Translations under genes and position numbers: made by a program
Shown: piece after piece, positions 44,339-54,155 of the stretch
Numbering within the stretch: position 1 is the first letter of the stretch
How the letters are laid out: each line of letters begins with the position of its first letter
The notes under the pieces: generated by a model
The model's database searches: none
What the model saw: the letters and a program-made list of their open reading frames with translations, nothing else
Told to the model about the DNA's origin: nothing
Source: Corynebacterium canis
Lineage (GTDB): Bacteria > Actinomycetota > Actinomycetes > Mycobacteriales > Mycobacteriaceae
NCBI RefSeq assembly: GCF_030408595.1
Contig: NZ_CP047080.1
Span: 2,687,353 to 2,751,352 of the forward strand
DNA length: 64,000 bases
Direction of reading: 5' to 3'

Positions 44339-47092
44339 TTAAAACTCTCCTTCGCCGGGCATATAGGTGGGGCTAGCGGTAGGCGTACGGTCGGCCGACG
44401 GCGGTGGCGGCATCCAATCGTCCCCGGATACCGGCGGCTGCGCCTCGGGTTTCTCCACCCGCATCCGCCGCGGTACGCCGACGCGGATATCTTCCGCGCG
44501 GGCCGGGCGGCTCACCTGGATCAGCACCTCGCTCACCCCGATGGCGTCAAGCTCGGAGCCGCCGGGGCGGAAATACGCGACATCCACCTTATCTACCGCA
44601 TGGATACGCCCAGCTTCGGTAATAAATTCGGCGTTAAAGGAACCGACTTGGGCGGTGGACCGCAAGGATTGCAGGGCCGGGGCCTGCGTTTTCTTCCCGC
44701 CGCGATTAATTCGCATGGGTTGCAGGATCTCGGCGTGCTCGCGCCGCACCACCTCCTTGAGCCCCTGGGTGATGCTGCCCCATTCGTCCACGCTGCGGTC
44801 CACGGAATTGTATTCCGGCCCAGCCATAAGTATGCCCATGCTATCCAGGGCGGTGCCGGTACCGCGCCCGGTCAATGCGTGCAGGTTATCGGTGCGTACT
44901 GGGATCCCGGCTTGGTGTTCCAATTGCGCGGTGGCCAATGTGCGTCCCTCGTGCACATGGCCCTGCATCCAACCTTGGCGGTACATGCCGGCGCGGAAGC
45001 TGCGTGCAACCTTTTCTATCACGGCGTCGTCAGGCGTGGCTTCGGCGAGCAGCACGGAATCCGGCATGTCATTGGTGGGAATCACATTGTCCACACGGTA
45101 TTGCCGCACCGTACCGAACGGGCGTTCACAGACCGCGCCGAGCTGGTGGGACAAGGCCACGAATTGGTGGTAGCCGATCTTGATCCGCTCTTGGGCCTCC
45201 AGGCAGGTCACATAGTTAGTCTCGGCGGCCTCGATATCGCTGATCAACGTGCGGCGGCGATTCAGCAGGCGGATTTCGTCCCGGGTTTCCAGGAACACCT
45301 GGCTCATATAAAGCACCAACCACAGCACGAACCAAGTACCAAGGAACGTGGCCTTTGTGGAGGTTTCGGACATTTCAAATGCCCGCACCCACTGGTATGT
45401 GGGCAAACCTTGGGCATCCAGATTGGTGCGAAATACCGCCCACAGGCCTAGGAAAGCCGCCCAGGACCAGAAGCTCACATAGCCCAACCAGCGCAGCACC
45501 ATGATCGCCGTCGCCAAGTTCTTCGGCTGCTGTTCCCGGCGATTGCGCAATTGTTTGGCGCTTGCCTGCCATTTGGTGGCTTCCCGGTCCAGATCGTGCA
45601 TTGTCTGCACGAGCCGGTCGCTCACGTTTACCGCAAAGCTATCGGAGTGTTTACTGCGCCAATGCCCGAAATCCCCAATGATTTGGCCGATATTACGGTG
45701 CCGGAATTCGGCCTGTTTGGAAAGCGTATCCCGGTACCGATCGGCCTCGATCTGATCGTATGAGGCGATGGAATCCATGCGCAGCATCGCCTTGAGCTGC
45801 GGCGGCAGGTTATTGCCAAAGCGAACGCTGGGACCGGGGATCACCACTTCCGCGCTGGGCGCAACGTAGACAGGCCCGAGCTCGCTGGTCCCCACCGCGC
45901 TCGGGTAGCGCGGCACGGGCGATTGCCCGAACGGGCGGGGTTTGGCATCGATCATGGTGAGCGCCATGTTTTCGTAGCTTTGCCAAAGCGGTGCGTAATC
46001 CCGCGCCACCTGTTCCCGATTGATGCGTTTTGCCACCGCCATCCGGGGGTTTTCCTGCCCAAGGAGCGGCCCGCCGCCGACCTGCACGCGGGAATCCGTG
46101 CCGTAGAGGGAACTTTGGATCGCCTGGCTGGTCAGGTTGCTCAGCTCATCGCTATTGCTGCGCAACCAACGTTTCGGCGCCGTGACCAGGTTTTTGCCAT
46201 AGGTGCGTAGGAATTCGCCGACGGCACCGGTATTGGTTTGTTGCCGGGTGCGTTCGCTCACGCCTTCGACCCGCGGCCCGTGCAGCAGCTCTTGGTATTC
46301 CTGAATCAGCTCGTCCGCGCATTCCTTATTAAATGCGCGATAGTCCGCGACGTAGTGCGCGGCCACGTTTTGCCCAGGGTGATCCAGCAGCGGCAGCGGG
46401 TTTTTGCTCGTGTCAAAGATGCGTTCTTTGAGTTTCTGCTGCACCTCTTGCCCGTCTATACGCCGATAGAACGCACGAACGAGCCGGAAGGTTTCGCCGT
46501 GCGCGGGTTCCATTTCCAGCACCGGCGCGTCCGCATGCCCCTCCCACAGCCCAAACAAACTGGCTATTCCGGCGGCGCAATGCAAGACGTACCGGGTACC
46601 CTCATGGCCGTGCACATACGCCACCGGGGTGACGTCCGGACCGATGCTGTCTTCGGGGGCGAGCATCAGATTGTTGTATCCACGCAGCAATGGCAGCTCG
46701 GCATTACCAGGCGTATCGACGGCCGCGAGCAGCAGGTTCGTGCGAGGGGCGCGGCGACCGATGTCCACGGCGTCGATAGCCTCGGTGAGGGCCGCAAGTT
46801 GGTCGGGGCGCACAACGCCCGCAGCTGCGGAAACGTCGTTGATCACGCCGATATTGAGCTTGGTGGCTCGGGTCCGCGTCAGCGCCTCGTTCAGCGGCAT
46901 GAAGTGCACGCTGGTGCCGCCATTGGGGGCCGCCAACACGCAGCTGGTCAGCGAGGCGGAGGACTGGAACGCGTCCGCATCCACCCACAGGTAATCCACC
47001 ACTAGGTTTAGGGCCGCTAGGTCCTCGAGGGTTTGGCGGATCGCGGCGGACAGCGGGCCGCGCCCAACGAAAACGGTCAGCCGAGCTCCCAT
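44339..47092 (-). CDS. Large protein with N-terminal nucleotide-like fold and two membrane helices
   Basis: A 917-residue protein of unknown family. The first 130 residues look like an alpha/beta domain (LTVFVGRGPLSAAIRQTLED). Two membrane helices lie near 531-554 and 581-600 with a short loop, and a third part is beta-rich. The C terminus is PGEGEF, identical to that of the tubulin-like protein encoded before it. Its start overlaps the tubulin-like stop (TAATG). Probably a membrane platform for the tubulin-like protein. That is inference from pairing and topology. Confidence 0.65.
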   Translation of the reverse strand: MGARLTVFVGRGPLSAAIRQTLEDLAALNLVVDYLWVDADAFQSSASLTSCVLAAPNGGTSVHFMPLNEALTRTRATKLNIGVINDVSAAAGVVRPDQLAALTEAIDAVDIGRRAPRTNLLLAAVDTPGNAELPLLRGYNNLMLAPEDSIGPDVTPVAYVHGHEGTRYVLHCAAGIASLFGLWEGHADAPVLEMEPAHGETFRLVRAFYRRIDGQEVQQKLKERIFDTSKNPLPLLDHPGQNVAAHYVADYRAFNKECADELIQEYQELLHGPRVEGVSERTRQQTNTGAVGEFLRTYGKNLVTAPKRWLRSNSDELSNLTSQAIQSSLYGTDSRVQVGGGPLLGQENPRMAVAKRINREQVARDYAPLWQSYENMALTMIDAKPRPFGQSPVPRYPSAVGTSELGPVYVAPSAEVVIPGPSVRFGNNLPPQLKAMLRMDSIASYDQIEADRYRDTLSKQAEFRHRNIGQIIGDFGHWRSKHSDSFAVNVSDRLVQTMHDLDREATKWQASAKQLRNRREQQPKNLATAIMVLRWLGYVSFWSWAAFLGLWAVFRTNLDAQGLPTYQWVRAFEMSETSTKATFLGTWFVLWLVLYMSQVFLETRDEIRLLNRRRTLISDIEAAETNYVTCLEAQERIKIGYHQFVALSHQLGAVCERPFGTVRQYRVDNVIPTNDMPDSVLLAEATPDDAVIEKVARSFRAGMYRQGWMQGHVHEGRTLATAQLEHQAGIPVRTDNLHALTGRGTGTALDSMGILMAGPEYNSVDRSVDEWGSITQGLKEVVRREHAEILQPMRINRGGKKTQAPALQSLRSTAQVGSFNAEFITEAGRIHAVDKVDVAYFRPGGSELDAIGVSEVLIQVSRPARAEDIRVGVPRRMRVEKPEAQPPVSGDDWMPPPPSADRTPTASPTYMPGEGEF

Positions 47093-50000
47093 TAAAACTC
47101 TCCTTCGCCGGGAATTTCGAACCGTTCGGCGGCGTAGTTGTGAAGTTCGAACCCGGCGGCCGGTTGAGCTGCCGAGGGCGGACCCGCAGCGAACGCCTTA
47201 TCTAATAGCGTGACCAATTCGGCGGTGACCTTGGCAACATCGGAGGCTAGGTCGTGGTAGACGGGCACCCTCGCTGCGACCTGGCGTTCCCGGATATCGC
47301 CAAACTCGCGGTTCGTCCGATTATGCAGCTGCCCCGCGCCCGCCATCTGCGATGGCACATAGGCCTGCGCGTTATTGCCCTGGCGCAGCAACCAATCCTT
47401 GGCCGCCGCCAGCCGCTCCTCCGGGGTGACGCCGGATTCCGTACCCGGAATCTGGTGGAGTTCGCCCGATTCCCGGTGGCCGCTAAAGAGCCACGCCTGC
47501 AGCAACCGCTGAGCGTTGAGCGTGCGGTTCGGGTTGGAGGGGATGTCCTCGCTGTCATAAAGCTTGCGCAGCAACATATAGGGGCGTACGGATCCAAACA
47601 GTGGGTAATCGCCGATGCGCGCCCACGCCAACGACACGGATTCCAGCAGGTTGGGCAGCCAATCCAGGGTGGATCGGAACTGGGACACCGGGGTAAGCAT
47701 CGGGGTGGCAAAACTCACCCACGTCTTGGCGGCGTGATCGTACACCTGGACGGGATCATCGTCGCGGGCGTCCATCGTGCCGGGGCAGTACACGGTGCCG
47801 GTCAGGCGACCGATATACCAACCCGCAACCATGGCGTGCCGATCCTTATCCGACATCGGCAACGCCGCCGTCAGCGGCCTGGCACGGCGCGCCGCCCAGA
47901 ACTCCTGCTTATTGCCTGCCGTGCGGTCCCATTGCTGCGCGATCGGCGGCAGCAAGGATTCAAACACAACCGGAACGTAATTGGGGTAAGAACCAAAGAT
48001 ATCGATGGAGCGCTCATCGCCCTCATTGCTTAACGCCCCGCCGAGCGGCTTGCCACGATCCGCGGGTGTGTGGTTCGGGTACTCCAGCACGGCCTTTTCC
48101 AACAGCGGGGCAATGGCGTCGCCGCCGAGCGGGATGCGGGAAAAGTTAAACCGGTAGCTGATATCGCCCATATAGAAGGCCTGCACAAGCTGCGGGTTGA
48201 TCTGCGCCAACGGCAACGCATTGCTCATCGCCTCAATAAAGCGGTTCAGCACCTGGTTGCGGCGGTATTGCCGCTCGTGCTCGGGCAGCCCTTGGCTGGT
48301 CACGTATTCCCGCAACGAGGTGGAAATAAACTGCTGGAAGGAAAAGCCCGGCCGGCGGATATATTGGCGGGCCCGTTCCAGCACGGCGGCGGGACCGATG
48401 CGGAATTCAAATTTGGCCGGGCGCGGGTCTTGATTGCTGTATTCGCTGGCACCGGGCACGGTGGTCAGGTCGCGGGCGATCCAGGTCTCCTGCAATACCA
48501 ATAGATCGCGCGGCGCTTGTTCCGCCCCGGAAGTGGATACCCAATCGGCGTTAATCACGCGCTGCGCGGAAATCTGCAGGCCGCGGGCGAAATGGATGGC
48601 ACCGGATTCCGCGTCCCTGGCGGATTCGATGATGTCATGCTCGAATTGCCGCGGGAAGGTTTCCACATCCGTCAAAAACACCTCGTTGGCGGCCTGGTTA
48701 AAGCGATCCGGAACCGTCGTTTGGGTTTCGTTCGGCCACAGCCGCGGCACATTGGTTTTCAATTGTGCGACACCAAGGTTGGGGTCGTTATTGGCGGCGG
48801 CGGCAACCTCCAATTCGCGGTGCTCGGCACGCATGACCAAGGCCAGCGGATCCACGAAGTTCTTTAAAAAGTCCTCCAAAACTGGGCCCAGCATGCGGGC
48901 GATCAGCACCACCGCGCACCGATTCAAATCACGAATCGCGTCGTGGGCTATCCGCTTTTTATAGGCGGCATCATCGGCGATGTGCCCGCGGTTATTGGAC
49001 AGGTTGGCGCGCATCTCGCCCGAAAGCTTCACGTCTACTGCGGTATTGGCAACGCTGCGCACATCGCCGATCATGGAATCTTCCAGGTAACCACGGATCT
49101 TTGCCAGCACCGCGCTGCCGTAGGGGACGCCGTATTTGGAAATCTCCGCGCGGATAATATCCAGCAATTTCTCCTGCACCACCTCGCGGCTGGCCCAATG
49201 GAACACGGCGGAATACAGCAGGCCATCGAGGTCGCGGCGCGCATCGTGGCTGATCGATTGCAAGGTCTGTTCCACGATCGGCAACCAGTCACGGCCGCGC
49301 TGGCCCGCCGAGGAGGGGATCCGGGATTCGATGCTATTGGAAATGCGTTGGGACCACTGGCTGATCTGATCCCAGAACGTATTCATGATCCAATTTCCGG
49401 CCTTGCCTGGGGGCGGCAGGATCACGCCAACGCGATTGTGGATCCCCTGCAGGTTGTTATTGAGCTTTTCCTCAATCTGGGCGTCGCCCGACGCCGGGTT
49501 GGTCACATCCTTATGCCCTTCAAGCAGCTTTTCCACCGCGGAATTGGCCAGGCGTTGGGCGGCGTATTCGCCATAGCGGTCGCGCCCCATAGATAGCTGC
49601 GCGTACCCAAACGAACCCCAGGGGATGTTTTTGCGCTCCGCGACTCCCCAACCGAAACGGCTGTAATCCGCATCGACGCCGCCCTTATTGCCCAAGGTAA
49701 ACGCCTGATAATTCTGCAACGAGGTCGCATCGACCATGAGCGCGGCTAACCCGCGGCCGATCGCGCGGTAGACGGTTTTCGGGTCACCATTGCCTAGGCG
49801 CGCCCCCTTTTCCCCGGAGCGAATACCCACGGGGAAGACGCGCCCGATGGGCACCTGGTCGGTGACGCCAACCGGCACGCCTAATGCCCTAAATACCCGC
49901 ACATCATCATCGGTGGCGGTGCCGAATTGCGCGGCCACCAGCTCCGCAAACATGGCCAGCGCATTGGGATTGGTACCGGCCACCGCATCCGGCGATAATG

Positions 50001-50691
50001 CCGAGAAGATATCGGGCGTGACCAAAAACAGGGAGGTCAACGAGGGTGCCAATTGATCAAGGCCGGTCAGCAACCGGCACACATCGATGGCCATGGACGC
50101 GCCCGCACCGCCCGCCATGGAGGAAACCACAAACACCAAGGGCTGTTGATTGCTAATCTCACCGGCGAGCACGGTGCGGCCGTACAGCTCCGACATGAGA
50201 TCGGCCAGCTCACGGTTGGTATCGGCCTTAAATAAAATATCCCACGCCTTGGCCAGCTCAGCCTGCACCTCCTTGAGCTTGCTCAGGATCAGCATGCGCC
50301 CGATGGCGCGGTATTGGCCGGCCCCCGAACCCACCACGGTGGTTTCCGCAGTAGGGTCCGTCAACGCCCAACTCGCAATGGTGCCAAGTTCGCCCTTCAT
50401 CCCCAGCTGATCGGACACGGCGGCGTCGACGGTGGCGTAACGGTCGCTACTACCGCAGGAAATATAGTGGCCGCCCGCCTCGGAAACGTTAGGCAGGTTC
50501 CTTCCCGCCTTTTCCGCCACGGTAGGCACGTCCACGCTCACGAATTGCCAGGCCGCGGGCAATACCACATCGTTTGGTGTGGGGAATCGCTCGGGCAGCC
50601 GCTCGGCAAGCGTGGTTTTCAACTGATCCATCATGTAGGCCAGCGTCTGCGCGCCGGAACCACCACAACCAACGACAAGGACCTTATGCAT
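47092..50691 (-). CDS. Tubulin-like domain protein
   Basis: A 1199-residue protein. An N-terminal VVGCGGSGAQTLAYMMDQL (5-23) and, near residues 193-199, AGGAGAS stand in for the tubulin/FtsZ glycine motif, in the arrangement of the Tubulin_2 family. The long C-terminal part (about 500-1199) is of unknown fold. The family binds GTP in some members, but polymerisation here is unknown. The C terminus PGEGEF doubles as the ribosome site of the next gene. It follows the exported vWA gene by 25 bases. No signal peptide; cytosolic or peripheral. Confidence 0.75.
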   Translation of the reverse strand: MHKVLVVGCGGSGAQTLAYMMDQLKTTLAERLPERFPTPNDVVLPAAWQFVSVDVPTVAEKAGRNLPNVSEAGGHYISCGSSDRYATVDAAVSDQLGMKGELGTIASWALTDPTAETTVVGSGAGQYRAIGRMLILSKLKEVQAELAKAWDILFKADTNRELADLMSELYGRTVLAGEISNQQPLVFVVSSMAGGAGASMAIDVCRLLTGLDQLAPSLTSLFLVTPDIFSALSPDAVAGTNPNALAMFAELVAAQFGTATDDDVRVFRALGVPVGVTDQVPIGRVFPVGIRSGEKGARLGNGDPKTVYRAIGRGLAALMVDATSLQNYQAFTLGNKGGVDADYSRFGWGVAERKNIPWGSFGYAQLSMGRDRYGEYAAQRLANSAVEKLLEGHKDVTNPASGDAQIEEKLNNNLQGIHNRVGVILPPPGKAGNWIMNTFWDQISQWSQRISNSIESRIPSSAGQRGRDWLPIVEQTLQSISHDARRDLDGLLYSAVFHWASREVVQEKLLDIIRAEISKYGVPYGSAVLAKIRGYLEDSMIGDVRSVANTAVDVKLSGEMRANLSNNRGHIADDAAYKKRIAHDAIRDLNRCAVVLIARMLGPVLEDFLKNFVDPLALVMRAEHRELEVAAAANNDPNLGVAQLKTNVPRLWPNETQTTVPDRFNQAANEVFLTDVETFPRQFEHDIIESARDAESGAIHFARGLQISAQRVINADWVSTSGAEQAPRDLLVLQETWIARDLTTVPGASEYSNQDPRPAKFEFRIGPAAVLERARQYIRRPGFSFQQFISTSLREYVTSQGLPEHERQYRRNQVLNRFIEAMSNALPLAQINPQLVQAFYMGDISYRFNFSRIPLGGDAIAPLLEKAVLEYPNHTPADRGKPLGGALSNEGDERSIDIFGSYPNYVPVVFESLLPPIAQQWDRTAGNKQEFWAARRARPLTAALPMSDKDRHAMVAGWYIGRLTGTVYCPGTMDARDDDPVQVYDHAAKTWVSFATPMLTPVSQFRSTLDWLPNLLESVSLAWARIGDYPLFGSVRPYMLLRKLYDSEDIPSNPNRTLNAQRLLQAWLFSGHRESGELHQIPGTESGVTPEERLAAAKDWLLRQGNNAQAYVPSQMAGAGQLHNRTNREFGDIRERQVAARVPVYHDLASDVAKVTAELVTLLDKAFAAGPPSAAQPAAGFELHNYAAERFEIPGEGEF

Positions 50692-50716
50692 TATGTATTT
50701 CTCCTAGTTGATCTTG

Positions 50717-53320
50717 TTAGTTCCATGTAGGACGGTCACCCCAGTTGGGTTTGTCACCCCAGGAATCCTGGCTACCCTGCGATTCCTGTGTACCCCAACC
50801 ATCGCTGCGCTGCTGCGGCGGCTCCGAAGCGGACTGCCCCTGCCAGGAATCGCTCGGGCCTGCCGCCGGTTGTTGCGGGATTTGTTGCTTAAGCTGGGCG
50901 GCCAATTCGGGTGCGCGTTCCACAATGTTTTGCACCAATTGCTGGGCCGCGGCGTGTTCGATGGGCAGGCGCGGCAGCACGATCAGCTCGAGGTTACCGT
51001 CGCGCGCCGCGATAAACCAGTGCCCCTGCACCGCCAACGGCAGCACAGCCCGATCGGATTTTTGCAACCCAGTATCGCTGATACTCGGCGTGGTTTCCAC
51101 GATCACCGAGGATCCAGCCAACGGATTGGGTTGGAAACTATGCACCTTGAGTTGGTGCCCGAGCACGGAGGCGACGCGACCATCGTGGTGAATCTGATTT
51201 CGAGATGCGCCGTCGAAGTCGATGGTGGGGGCGACCGCGCCGTCGTAACGCAATGCGGAACCCTCAAAATGCAGCGAGATGCGCTGGGCGCCAAAATACT
51301 GTTCCGGAATGCGCGCGGTCAGGTAGCGCACCAGGTAAAGCAATGCCAGCGGGATCAGCAACCCCAGCAACAAAGCGGCCACAAAAGCCAAGGTAAACGC
51401 CGTCTTATTCAACGGAATGGACATGGTTCCGGTGGCGGCAATTGGCACAACTGTTTTTTCCGAACCGTCCGCACGTGAGATCGAAACGGGGATTGTGCCG
51501 GAGACAAAGCCATCCCGCAATTGCGCCACGGAAAAGGTCACCGGAAGGCTAGCCTCCTCGCCCTCGCCAAGCTCCAATGCGGTGCCGGCGTCGGCGTGCT
51601 GGCTGGACACATCGATGGCGTCCACGCCCTCCGGCAGGGTTTCCGTGGCCAAGGTGGTACCCGCCGGGACCCATACCTTACCCGGGCCAACCACTGGAAT
51701 GCTTGTGCTAATCTCCGGGGTTTCCATGGTAAAGCTCAGCGCCCCCGGCAGCTCCGGCATATCGGGGCGCGAGACCGCGACGGGCACCTCGCCGGTAATG
51801 GGGTCCAGCGCCGTACCGGGCGCGTCCGGGGCGGGCGCGGTAACCACATGTACGCTGGCCTGCAGCACGCCGGTGGCGGGCAACTCGGGCAATTGCTGCA
51901 GCGGTACGGTCACCGGCTGCCCATTGGAAATATCCGCCGCTGATAGCAACTCTGTGCGACCCCCATTGCCGTTGGGCAGGAACCCGAGATCCACGGTCGC
52001 GGTGCCGCGCAGCTCCCGCGGTTTCCCATTGCGATCCACCAATTGAACGGTCACGGGGTCCTTGCTACGTACGTTCAAACTGCCGGTTGCCAAACCATCC
52101 GGACCATGCAATTGTAGCTGCAGGTCAGGCTGGATTTTCACGGAGTTAAACACGCGGTGGTCGCTGCGGTCTTCGCTAAAACCAACGAATTTCAGCTGCC
52201 ACTTGCCTACCCATCCCTCGGGCTTCGAAAGGCTCAGCTCGCCCTCCGCTTTCTGCACGGGGTCCGCGCTTGCCGCCCAGCTTATCGACGCCCCGCCCAC
52301 CTTACCGTTGCCCTCGCCCTCCAGCTCGATCTCCGAACCATCCGGCGCGATAAGTTTCAGCACCGCGTTCGGCCCGAGATCGTCCTTGGCAATGGCGGTA
52401 AAGTGCACGGAATCAATCGAATCATCGAGCACAAATTCGAATGGATCGTCGGCGGCGGTCTCCGCCGCATACTCGCCGCCGGTGCTTAATGCCTGATGGA
52501 AGCTGGCAAACAAACTGCCCACGCTATCGGCGGGGAAAAACGCACCATTGGGTTCCAGCTTGCCGCAGGGAGAGCCGGTACCCTCGGTAATCCCGGCAAA
52601 TAGGTTAAAGTCCGAAGGGTTTTTCGGATCGGACAGGCCAATGCCGATATTGGTAATGCCCGCGGAACGGTATTTATCGGTAATGCCGTTGGGTCGGCAC
52701 ACGGCGTCCTGCGCGGCGTCGATACCCTCCTGTGCGGTGAGCGCGCCATCGGTAAAGGTGACCAGCATTTTGCAGCTGTCTTCGGAACCGGAACGCGCGA
52801 AGTCCTGATACGCGCCTTCGAACGCGTTGGCGTAATTGGTGTATTGCTCACTTGTGCGATTGGCAAAGCTGGCGATGGTGCTTTTCACGCCTTGCACGCT
52901 GCCGTCGTCGAGCTGCACCCAATCCCCGTACGCCGGGTCCGTCACCCCGCTTTTATATTCCTGGCCAAAGCCCGCCACGCGGATCCGCACGTCCACGCCC
53001 TCATCGTTGTGCCGGGCCAGCAATTGGTTGACAAAGCTCTGGGCTGCGGGCACGCGGTTATGATCCGCATCTGCGCCGGGGGTGTTCGGATCGATATTTC
53101 CGCCCTTGACCTGATGGATCAAAGATTCGGTCTCATCCATCATCAGGATCACGTCAAGCTTGCCCTTGGTGGACACGCAGGACCCCAAGGCGCTGAGCGC
53201 GTTCGCGCCGGTGCCGGATTGGGCGGCCGCCATGGGCGCAACGCAGGTAATCGCCTGCATCGCCCCCGCCACCAGGCAGGCCGCTGCCGCCGCCAACAAG
53301 CGTTGCCTAAAACCGCTCAT
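50717..53320 (-). CDS. Exported von Willebrand A protein with C-terminal membrane anchor
   Basis: About 867 residues. An N-terminal signal peptide (LLAAAAACLVAGAMQAI, cleavage near residue 33) is followed by a vWA domain with MMDETES metal-site motif (62-66). A long extracytoplasmic beta-rich region runs to one membrane helix near 642-668. The cytoplasmic tail of about 200 residues ends in a Trp/Gly/Asp-rich stretch (SWGDKPNWGDRPTW). The ATG at 53320 is used since it overlaps the stop of the preceding gene by ATGA and precedes the signal peptide. It is the sensor-like, outside-facing part of the cluster; its ligand is unknown. Confidence 0.75.
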   Translation of the reverse strand: MSGFRQRLLAAAAACLVAGAMQAITCVAPMAAAQSGTGANALSALGSCVSTKGKLDVILMMDETESLIHQVKGGNIDPNTPGADADHNRVPAAQSFVNQLLARHNDEGVDVRIRVAGFGQEYKSGVTDPAYGDWVQLDDGSVQGVKSTIASFANRTSEQYTNYANAFEGAYQDFARSGSEDSCKMLVTFTDGALTAQEGIDAAQDAVCRPNGITDKYRSAGITNIGIGLSDPKNPSDFNLFAGITEGTGSPCGKLEPNGAFFPADSVGSLFASFHQALSTGGEYAAETAADDPFEFVLDDSIDSVHFTAIAKDDLGPNAVLKLIAPDGSEIELEGEGNGKVGGASISWAASADPVQKAEGELSLSKPEGWVGKWQLKFVGFSEDRSDHRVFNSVKIQPDLQLQLHGPDGLATGSLNVRSKDPVTVQLVDRNGKPRELRGTATVDLGFLPNGNGGRTELLSAADISNGQPVTVPLQQLPELPATGVLQASVHVVTAPAPDAPGTALDPITGEVPVAVSRPDMPELPGALSFTMETPEISTSIPVVGPGKVWVPAGTTLATETLPEGVDAIDVSSQHADAGTALELGEGEEASLPVTFSVAQLRDGFVSGTIPVSISRADGSEKTVVPIAATGTMSIPLNKTAFTLAFVAALLLGLLIPLALLYLVRYLTARIPEQYFGAQRISLHFEGSALRYDGAVAPTIDFDGASRNQIHHDGRVASVLGHQLKVHSFQPNPLAGSSVIVETTPSISDTGLQKSDRAVLPLAVQGHWFIAARDGNLELIVLPRLPIEHAAAQQLVQNIVERAPELAAQLKQQIPQQPAAGPSDSWQGQSASEPPQQRSDGWGTQESQGSQDSWGDKPNWGDRPTWN

Positions 53321-53883
53321 AGTTTGCCCACCCACTGTCCGATCTCGATTGCGGACCATACGATCCCCAACAACAGGCCACCCACCGTCGCCCAATACAC
53401 GGCGGATTTCCACCCCAGCACGGAATAAAACCCCTCCGCCCGCTTCCTATTATCCGCATTGAAAAACAGGCCCAGCATGGTGACCCCGAAGACACCGGCC
53501 GCCGCCCAGGCTGTCACGGAAAACACCCGAAAGAAAAACTCCGTGGGCGTGGAATCCCCGAAGGTAATGGTCGCGGAAAGCACCAGGCTCACCAGCGCCA
53601 TCACCATGCTGGGGATCAGGGCCTGCAGGGGCGCCGAGGTGGAACGAATCGGCATCGCCGGGGCCGCGGGGCCCGCGCCGCTAGGTCCACTCGGTCCGCC
53701 AGCTCCGTTAGGTCCGCTCGGGGGTGCCTCGAATTGCGGCCGCTGCACCGGTGGCTGCGGTTGCGGCGCGAACCCGCCGCCGTTGCCGAACGGGCTCGAC
53801 GCCCCGCCAAACTCCGGCAGCGAACCTTTGTTCGGATCTGGCGGTGTGCCGAAACCACCGAACTGAGGATCCTGTTGGGGCAT
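53317..53883 (-). CDS. Proline-rich membrane protein, first gene of the cluster
   Basis: A 188-residue protein. Residues 1-85 are Pro/Gly/Gln-rich (PQPQPPVQRPQFEAPPSGP) and disordered. Three hydrophobic helices follow near 92-110, 122-140 and 158-178. A GGAG ribosome site lies before the ATG. It overlaps the exported vWA gene by 4 bases. A TAGACT element at 53958..53963 might be part of the operon promoter. No family is recognised beyond a resemblance to small membrane partners of actinobacterial secretion or envelope systems. Confidence 0.6.
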   Translation of the reverse strand: MPQQDPQFGGFGTPPDPNKGSLPEFGGASSPFGNGGGFAPQPQPPVQRPQFEAPPSGPNGAGGPSGPSGAGPAAPAMPIRSTSAPLQALIPSMVMALVSLVLSATITFGDSTPTEFFFRVFSVTAWAAAGVFGVTMLGLFFNADNRKRAEGFYSVLGWKSAVYWATVGGLLLGIVWSAIEIGQWVGKL

Positions 53884-54141
53884 TCATTACTCCTTACCGT
53901 AACGGGGCTCTGATCGCCGCGAGCGGACACCGGCTATGAGGTGGATGAAACGCAACCAGTCTAGCCGCGTTTTACCGCTCCAGATCTGCTAACGGCTAGC
54001 CGCGCCCAGCTCCCGTAGCCCCACGGCGGCACACCTATTCAAGGTAGCGTTCGAGCGACCGCAGCTACCAGCACTTCTCCCCGCGGGTGTTCGATTTCGC
54101 GTGCGTCCGGCTCCGCCCCCTCAAGGGTGTATCGGGCCGAT

Positions 54142-54147
54142 TAGAAT
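54142..54147 (+). promoter_or_regulatory. -10 element of the M20 peptidase gene (leaderless)
   Basis: TAGAAT ends 8 bases before the ATG at 54156, so the message would start at or close to the first codon. No -35 match is seen. Confidence 0.5.
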
Positions 54148-54155
54148 AGGCATGC

